Source of the DNA: Armatimonadota bacterium
Lineage (GTDB): Bacteria > Armatimonadota > UBA10988
Direction: 5' to 3'
Length of the DNA: 7,960 nucleotides
NCBI GenBank assembly: GCA_016183835.1
Contig: JACPDV010000690.1
Coordinates: forward strand, 1-7,960
Made by a program: the position numbers and the translations under genes. Below, piece after piece: positions 1 to 3,968 of this stretch. Under the pieces are notes generated by a model, which ran no database searches, was not told the DNA's origin, and worked only from the letters and a program-made list of their open reading frames with translations. The first letter of the stretch is position 1, and every line of letters begins with the position of its first letter.

Positions 1-91
1 CCACGGTCTCGCCCACCTGCACGAACCAGCGGACGACCGTGATCTCGTCCTCGGTCGCCGCCAGGTCCGGCATCTTCAGCTCAATCTGCAC
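1..91 (-). CDS. E2 dihydrolipoamide acyltransferase, N-terminal fragment (lipoyl domain)
   Basis: Only the first 30 codons are inside the window; the gene continues past the left edge. The peptide starts MQIELKMPDLAATEDEIT and continues with VVRWFVQVGETV. The MPDL..T..E..V.RW.V..G..V pattern is the first half of a biotinyl/lipoyl domain as found at the N terminus of 2-oxoacid dehydrogenase E2 subunits. The lipoylated lysine would lie beyond the edge. Start: GTG at 91-89, preceded by GGAG at 102-99 with a 7-nt spacer. It begins 16 nt after the stop of the aldolase homologue, so it is probably co-transcribed. With E1-alpha and E1-beta encoded upstream on the same strand, an E2 that transfers the acyl group to CoA is the natural reading. 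A biotin-carboxyl carrier domain would look similar over this length but fits the context less well. Confidence 0.82.
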   Translation of the reverse strand, partial: MQIELKMPDLAATEDEITVVRWFVQVGETV

Positions 92-107
92 GTCAGCACT
101 CCTGTCC

Positions 108-992
108 TTACGCTCTCCCGCAGCAGCCCAGCAGCTCGATCCGCTCCAGCACGGCGTCCCGCACCGCGAGCCGGCCGGCCACCAGCAGGTCCGCCTCGCC
201 GCCCATGCCGAGCCGCTGGTGCGGGTTGGCGGTGTCGGCATTCAGGGTACCGCGGAGCGCGTCGAGGTAGCGCTGCTTGACGTACGTGCCGTGGCAGACC
301 TTGGCCACCCCGAGGGCGATGGCCTCCCGCAACGATTCGGCCGGGATGCCGCTGCCGCCGTGGAGGTCCAGGGGCACACTCACCGCCCGGCGGATCGCGG
401 CCAGGCGCTCCAGGTCGAGCTGACGCTCGCCGCGGAGCAGGATGTGCACGTTGCCGACGCTCACCGCGAGCACGTCGATCCCCGTTTCCGCCACGAACCG
501 CGCCGCGGCCGCCGGATCCGTCACGCCGCCGCCGGCGACCTCGCCGCCGGCGCCGCAGGGCAGCTCGCCCGCCTCCGCCTCCACGGCCACGCCTTGCGTG
601 TGGGCGTAGCGCGCCAGCTCCGCCACGCGCCGGGTGAGGTCCGCGGGAGCGGCCTCCGGATCGTCGAGCATGACCATGCTGAAGCCTGCCGCGATTGCCT
701 GCCGGATGGGTTCCTCGCGGGCGCACTCGTTGAACATCAGGCCGCACGGCACGCCGGCCGACTCCGCCGCGGCGCGGGCGAGCGCGGCGTACCAGGCGAT
801 GCGCTCCTCGGTGCGGCGGCCCGGGTGCGTGAGGAACTCGCCGTTGAAGCCGAGGATCACCGGCGAGCGGGTCTGCTCCGCGGCGTCGATCACGCCCTGG
901 AGCGACTCCAGGTTCCAGCTCTCGAAGTAGCCCACCGCGTAGCCGCCCTGCCGCGCGGCGTGCACCAGCTCCAGGACGGGGTGGAGGGACAT
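108..992 (-). CDS. class II (ketose-bisphosphate type) aldolase homologue with altered HxDH motif
   Basis: 294-residue cytosolic TIM-barrel protein of the class II fructose/tagatose-bisphosphate aldolase family (usual length about 280-310), which cleaves ketose phosphates into DHAP and an aldehyde using a divalent metal. Family landmarks are present: GFSMVMLD at 103-110, VEAEAGEL at 137-144, VSVGNVH ending in metal-ligand-like H183, LHGGSG with H211, and GVAKVCHGT at 228-236. The canonical HLDH(G/C) motif is replaced by M86-F87-N88-E89-C90. By motif alignment to E. coli FbaA, this puts Asn at the catalytic Asp109 position and Glu at the zinc-ligand His110 position. The usual KxNxxT element reads KVCHGT. 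The family assignment is firm. Canonical aldolase activity is doubtful; it could be a divergent aldolase with another substrate or metal geometry. The ATG at 992 lies 7 nt after the stop of the isomerase gene, with only a weak AGGTGG upstream, so translational coupling is likely. Confidence 0.83.
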   Translation of the reverse strand: MSLHPVLELVHAARQGGYAVGYFESWNLESLQGVIDAAEQTRSPVILGFNGEFLTHPGRRTEERIAWYAALARAAAESAGVPCGLMFNECAREEPIRQAIAAGFSMVMLDDPEAAPADLTRRVAELARYAHTQGVAVEAEAGELPCGAGGEVAGGGVTDPAAAARFVAETGIDVLAVSVGNVHILLRGERQLDLERLAAIRRAVSVPLDLHGGSGIPAESLREAIALGVAKVCHGTYVKQRYLDALRGTLNADTANPHQRLGMGGEADLLVAGRLAVRDAVLERIELLGCCGRA

Positions 993-999
993 GGGCGGG

Positions 1000-1542
1000 T
1001 CAGACCACCTGCGTCAGGCGCTGGATCTCGGCGTCGGTGAAGACGTCGCACTCGTCGGTGCTGGAGGTCGAGAACTCGGACACCACGGCGCCCTCGGGAC
1101 CGGCCTGGAACCAGTGCATTGTGTCGGGCGCCAGGGTGTACTGCTCGCCGGGCCGCAAGACGATCTGGTGTCCCACCGTGTAGGTGGCTTTGCGCGCGGC
1201 CGGCGGCTTCGCCTTCGGGCAACGCGTCCGGTCGCCCTCGACGTAGAGGTAGACCACCCCACGCCGGCAGCGGAAGGTCTCCTCCTTGCCAAGCACGCTG
1301 CCGCGGTTCGGATGGCGATGCTCGGGGCAGGTCTGGCGCGGCCACATGGCCAGCTCCTTGGCACAGCAGCGCGCGGTGTTGACGTACACCAGCACACCCA
1401 GCCCGGTGGTCTCGAACTCGTCCAATCCAAAGTCGGCGGCCTCGATGCTCGCCTGCTCCTCGCGCGTGATGACGATGCCCGCCTCCGCGAACCTCGCCGC
1501 GGCCTCCGCCTGGCGTCGCTTCTGTTCGGCCTTGGTCATCAT
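1000..1542 (-). CDS. D-lyxose ketol-isomerase family cupin protein
   Basis: 180-residue cupin. The central part reads TCPEHRHP at 71-78, KEETFRC at 86-92, YLYVEGDRT at 98-106, VLRPGEQYTL at 128-137 and TMHWFQAG at 141-148. This is the arrangement of cytosolic D-lyxose/D-mannose-type sugar isomerases, metal-dependent cupins that interconvert aldose and ketose. Probable metal ligands are H75, H77, E87 or E88, and H143. The N-terminal 70 residues are mainly helical, with the segment EFETTGLGVLVYVNT leading into the barrel, as usual in this family. Start: ATG at 1542 preceded by GGAG at 1553-1550 with a 7-nt spacer; the next codon is also ATG. The gene sits between E1-beta and the aldolase homologue, which supports a role in sugar catabolism. 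The true substrate (lyxose, mannose or another sugar) cannot be read from sequence. Confidence 0.75.
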   Translation of the reverse strand: MMTKAEQKRRQAEAAARFAEAGIVITREEQASIEAADFGLDEFETTGLGVLVYVNTARCCAKELAMWPRQTCPEHRHPNRGSVLGKEETFRCRRGVVYLYVEGDRTRCPKAKPPAARKATYTVGHQIVLRPGEQYTLAPDTMHWFQAGPEGAVVSEFSTSSTDECDVFTDAEIQRLTQVV

Positions 1543-1604
1543 GTCGCAGCTCCGATCGCCTGGTCAACCAACCCTTGTCCGAGGTGCCAGCCGCAGAGGC
1601 GGAA

Positions 1605-1624
1605 ACGGGCAGCAGACTGCCCGT
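1605..1624. repeat. perfect 8-bp inverted repeat between E1-beta and isomerase genes
   Basis: The arms acgggcag and ctgcccgt pair perfectly across a 4-nt loop. Read along the operon (minus strand), the hairpin starts 9 nt after the E1-beta stop codon and is followed by only TTTCC, so it is at best a weak intrinsic terminator or attenuator. It may equally be a REP-like dispersed palindrome or an mRNA-stabilising hairpin. It is the only gap longer than 16 nt inside the minus-strand gene run (1543-1633). Confidence 0.5.
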
Positions 1625-1633
1625 GCCACACCG

Positions 1634-2437
1634 TCACACCTGTCCTTGCACAAGCGCGCGCGCTGCCGCGACGATCCGGTCGGGATCGGGACGGTAGGCG
1701 TCTTCGAGCACCGGTGCGAATGGCACCGGCACGTCCGGCGAGGCGACCCGGACCACCGGGGCCAAGAGGCTGTCGGCGCAGTGCTCCATGATCCCCGCCG
1801 CCAGCTCCGCGGCCACGCCGCCCGTCTTCGGCCCCTCCTCCACGATCACCGCGCGCCCAGTCTTGCGCACCGAGGCGCCGATGGTCGCGTAGTCGAACGG
1901 GCTCAGGCTGCGCAGATCGATGACCTCGGCCTCGATCCCCTCCGCCGCCAGCCGGGCCGCAGCAGCCTGCGCGAAGTGCGCCATCAGCAGCCAGGCGAGG
2001 ATCGTCACGTGCCCGCCCTCACGCCGCACGGCGGCCCGGCCGAGCGGCACGACGTAGTCATCGTCCGGCACCTCGCTGGTGGCGTCCACCGCGCCGCTCT
2101 CCGCGCGGGCGCCCTTCGCCCCGTAGAGCAGCTTGTGCTCGAAGATCATGACCGGGTTGTCGTCGCGCACGGCGGCCTTGAGCAGCCCCTTGGCGTCGTA
2201 GGCGGTGGACGGCGCCACCACCTTGAGCCCCGGGATGCCGGTGAAGAACCGCTCCAGGTTGCGCGCGTGCTGCGCCCCGCGGCCCGTGGCGCCCACCGGC
2301 GCGCGCATCACCAGCGGCACCGTCACGGTCCCGCCGGACATGTAGCGGAGCATCGACGCGTTGCTGTGGATCTGGTCCATGGCGCAGAACAGGAAGTCGC
2401 CGTACTGCACGTCGGCGATGGGCCGCATGCCCATCAC
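1634..2437 (-). CDS. 2-oxoacid dehydrogenase E1 component beta subunit, C-terminal part of a split gene
   Basis: 267 residues matching E1-beta from just before the MGMRPIADVQYGDF segment to the C terminus. It includes HSNASMLRYMSGG, the VMRAPVGATGRGAQHA loop, VVAPSTAYDAKGLL, and the transketolase C-terminal domain with EVIDLRSLSPFDYATI and VIVEEGPKTGG. In the intact enzyme this subunit pairs with E1-alpha to bind ThDP and decarboxylate a 2-oxoacid. A normal E1-beta is about 325 residues. The missing N-terminal part lies directly upstream in another frame (2595-2434), and the catalytic-Glu segment between them is absent. Candidate starts are GTG at 2437 and ATG at 2434, which overlaps the TGA of the upstream fragment as TGATG, so reinitiation could make this piece. 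Without the missing segment it should not form a working active site. Confidence 0.85.
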   Translation of the reverse strand: MMGMRPIADVQYGDFLFCAMDQIHSNASMLRYMSGGTVTVPLVMRAPVGATGRGAQHARNLERFFTGIPGLKVVAPSTAYDAKGLLKAAVRDDNPVMIFEHKLLYGAKGARAESGAVDATSEVPDDDYVVPLGRAAVRREGGHVTILAWLLMAHFAQAAAARLAAEGIEAEVIDLRSLSPFDYATIGASVRKTGRAVIVEEGPKTGGVAAELAAGIMEHCADSLLAPVVRVASPDVPVPFAPVLEDAYRPDPDRIVAAARALVQGQV

Positions 2438-2595
2438 AGCGGCGCCGACCCCGCCAGCCCGAGGGTGACCGTGAACGCCCCTCCCCAGCCGCCCGGCACA
2501 CCGATGTCCTCGCCCAGGCAGAAGACCCGGGCGTCGCGCTCCATCTCCTCGGCAATGCCCTCGCGCAGAGCCTCGGCGATCGTCAGGCGCTTCAT
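2434..2595 (-). pseudogene. E1 component beta subunit, N-terminal fragment cut short by a frameshifting deletion
   Basis: Translation from ATG at 2595 gives 53 residues beginning MKRLTIAEALREGIAEEM, then VFCLGEDIGVPGGWGGAFTV and TLGLAGSAPL, then TGA at 2436-2434. LGEDIG.PGG.....T.GL is the standard E1-beta N terminus. After GL (46-47) the reading frame is lost. In intact homologues about 28 residues separate GL from the (M/N)G(M/F)RP motif; here 20 nt separate them, so about 64 nt (21 codons plus 1) appear deleted, including the DTPISE-like motif. The start overlaps the E1-alpha stop as ATGA. This and the C-terminal ORF (1634-2437) are two pieces of one gene. A sequencing or assembly error is the main alternative to a real deletion. 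Confidence 0.85.
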
Positions 2596-3554
2596 GCGTA
2601 CACCCCGGTCAGCACGTCCGCCGGGGCCGGCTTCGGCGCATTGCGGCCTGTCTCGACGGCGGCGGCCAAGCGCCGCGATACGCCGGCCTTCACTTCAGCC
2701 AGCTCCTCCGGGGTGATGTCCGGCCGCTCCTTGGCCAGCCACCGCTCGAAGCGGCCGATGGGTTCGCGCCGGAGCGCCTCCTCGCGCTCCTCCGGCGGCT
2801 GGTAGTGGCACGGGTCGCGCCGCGAGTGGCCGGTGATGCGATAGGTCATCAGCTCGAGCAGCACGGGGCCCTCGCCGTCGCGGCATTCCTCCACCGCTTG
2901 GCGCGCGGCCTCGTAGACGGCGAGCACGTCGTTGCCGTCCACCCGCTCGCCGCGGATCCCGTAACCGGCGGCGCGCTCGGCCACCGACGGCACGCGCGAT
3001 ACCTTGCTGACGTGCGTCGACGCGCCGTAGAGGTTGTTCTCGCAGGCTAGCACCACCGGCAGCCGCCAGACGGCCATCAGGTTGACGCCCTCGTGGAACG
3101 CGCCCTCCGACGTCGCGCCGTCGCCGAAGAAGCAGCCCACCACGCGGCGCGTGCCCTGCATCTTGAACGCCAGCGCCATGCCCGCCGCCACCGGGATGTT
3201 GCCGCCCACGATGGCGATCGCCGGCAGCATCCCCTTGGCCATGTTGCCCACGTGCATCGAGCCGCCCTTGCCCCGGCAGCAGCCACCGGCGCCGCCGAAC
3301 AGCTCGATCAGCAGCTCTTCCGGGGTCAGCCCCTTGGCCAGCGCGTGCCCGTGCGGGCGGTGGGTGGAGGTGATGAAGTCGTCCTCGGCCAAGGCGCTGC
3401 AAACGCCCACAGCCGTCGCTTCCTGCCCCTGGCATTGGTGGATGGTGCCGGGCATCACGCCTTCGAGGAAGAGCAGTTTCACGCGGTCCTCGAACCCGCG
3501 GATCAACACCATGCGCTCGTACAACCCGACGAGGAAGTCCCGCTCGTAACCCAT
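2592..3554 (-). CDS. 2-oxoacid (pyruvate/acetoin-type) dehydrogenase E1 component, alpha subunit
   Basis: 320 residues, the usual length for E1-alpha. With E1-beta it decarboxylates a 2-oxoacid on thiamine diphosphate and passes the acyl group to lipoylated E2. Visible landmarks are RGFEDRVKLLFLEG (19-32), HQCQGQEA (39-46), the STHRPHGHALAKG active-site region (63-75), GKGGSMH (95-101), and the ThDP motif GDGATSEG (144-151) closing with ENN (172-174). The conserved YRITGHSRRDP loop is at 238-248. Start chosen at ATG 3554: MGYERDFLVGLYERM matches family N termini, and AAGGAG sits at 3565-3560 with a 5-nt spacer. The frame stays open upstream to 3731, but that stretch is translated repeat sequence. 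The stop overlaps the E1-beta start by 4 nt (ATGA). Whether the substrate is pyruvate, acetoin or a branched-chain oxoacid cannot be settled from sequence. Confidence 0.92.
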   Translation of the reverse strand: MGYERDFLVGLYERMVLIRGFEDRVKLLFLEGVMPGTIHQCQGQEATAVGVCSALAEDDFITSTHRPHGHALAKGLTPEELLIELFGGAGGCCRGKGGSMHVGNMAKGMLPAIAIVGGNIPVAAGMALAFKMQGTRRVVGCFFGDGATSEGAFHEGVNLMAVWRLPVVLACENNLYGASTHVSKVSRVPSVAERAAGYGIRGERVDGNDVLAVYEAARQAVEECRDGEGPVLLELMTYRITGHSRRDPCHYQPPEEREEALRREPIGRFERWLAKERPDITPEELAEVKAGVSRRLAAAVETGRNAPKPAPADVLTGVYA

Positions 3555-3700
3555 GCCCGCTCCTTCGCCGCGCGTCTTCCCCGGCCCGCCGGCCGCTCCT
3601 CCGCGGGGGCGCTCCGCTCCTCGGCGTGTAAGCGGTACCGTCCTTGCGGGGCGACTCACGCGAGGCGGTGCCTCACCCAACGCAATGAAAAGCCAAGCGC

Positions 3701-3832
3701 CGTCATTGCGAGGAGCGAAGCGACGAAGCAATCTCGGCAGCCAGCCACTCCTCGTCTGCCCGTTTGAGAGCAGGGCGACGAACGCGGTTGGCGAACGAGA
3801 CTGCTTCGTCGGCAGCGCTCCTCTGGAATTGC
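3701..3832. repeat. fold-back palindromic repeat (cgtcattgcgaggagcgaag family)
   Basis: The left arm (3701-3736) contains aggagcgaagcgacgaagca followed by atctcg. The right arm (3796-3822) is its inverted copy, whose complement reads aggagcgctgccgacgaagc followed by agtctcg, with only two or three differences and one extra base. The roughly 60-bp centre also shows weaker inverted similarity. The left-arm text resembles a dispersed repeat I recognise from many bacterial genomes, which when translated gives strings such as IARSEATKQS. There is no transposase ORF, so this would be a non-autonomous, MITE/REP-like element. Target-site duplications are not evident. Confidence 0.75.
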
Positions 3833-3935
3833 TCCTCCCCCTGCGAAGCGGGGGGAGGCGGGAGGGGGGATCCGGCGCGAGGTGGCTGGGCCGGAACCCC
3901 CACCCCAGCCCTCCCCCGCTACGCAGGGGAGGGAG
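3832..3935. repeat. inverted pair of G/C-tract palindromes
   Basis: 3832-3870 is a C-tract/G-tract hairpin (ctcctccccctgcgaagcgg) followed by a G-rich tail. 3896-3935 is an inverted copy whose complement includes cctcccctgcgtagcggggg and a matching G-rich tail. They flank 25 bp. The arrangement is like a BIME or MITE built of two facing repeat units. The tail at 3850-3869 has several runs of three or more G and could form a G-quadruplex. A related unit lies inside the downstream glycosidase gene at 5685-5720. Confidence 0.7.
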
Positions 3936-3953
3936 TCACAAGCTGCGCGTCCG

Positions 3954-3961
3954 AAGGAAGG
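3954..3961 (+). promoter_or_regulatory. ribosome-binding site fixing the glycosidase start
   Basis: AAGGAAGG lies 7 nt before ATG 3969. The frame is open upstream to an ATG at 3882, but that extension is translated repeat sequence with no such site. The shorter start gives a proper signal peptide, so it is preferred. Confidence 0.75.
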
Positions 3962-3968
3962 CCGTACT

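Larger units (their letters stand above)
3555..3968. other. divergent intergenic region dominated by inverted repeats
   Basis: 414 bp lie between the divergently transcribed E1-alpha gene (minus) and the glycosidase gene (plus), and both promoters must be near here if the operons start here. I see no convincing -35/-10 pair, operator or riboswitch. 3555-3680 is GC-rich with no recognisable element. 3681-3710 contains an inverted repeat, cgcaatga / tcattgcg (3681-3688 and 3703-3710). 3701-3832 and 3832-3935 are two separate fold-back repeats listed on their own. The last 30 bases carry the glycosidase ribosome-binding site. Confidence 0.7.

Noticed and set aside
39..1040. 333-codon plus-strand open frame across the aldolase homologue
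   Set aside because: Antisense to a gene with clear family motifs; the composition is typical of a GC-rich shadow.
3555..3731. 59-residue N-terminal extension of E1-alpha
   Set aside because: It has no homology to E1-alpha and encodes repeat-derived sequence; a good ribosome-binding site and a family-like N terminus sit at 3554.
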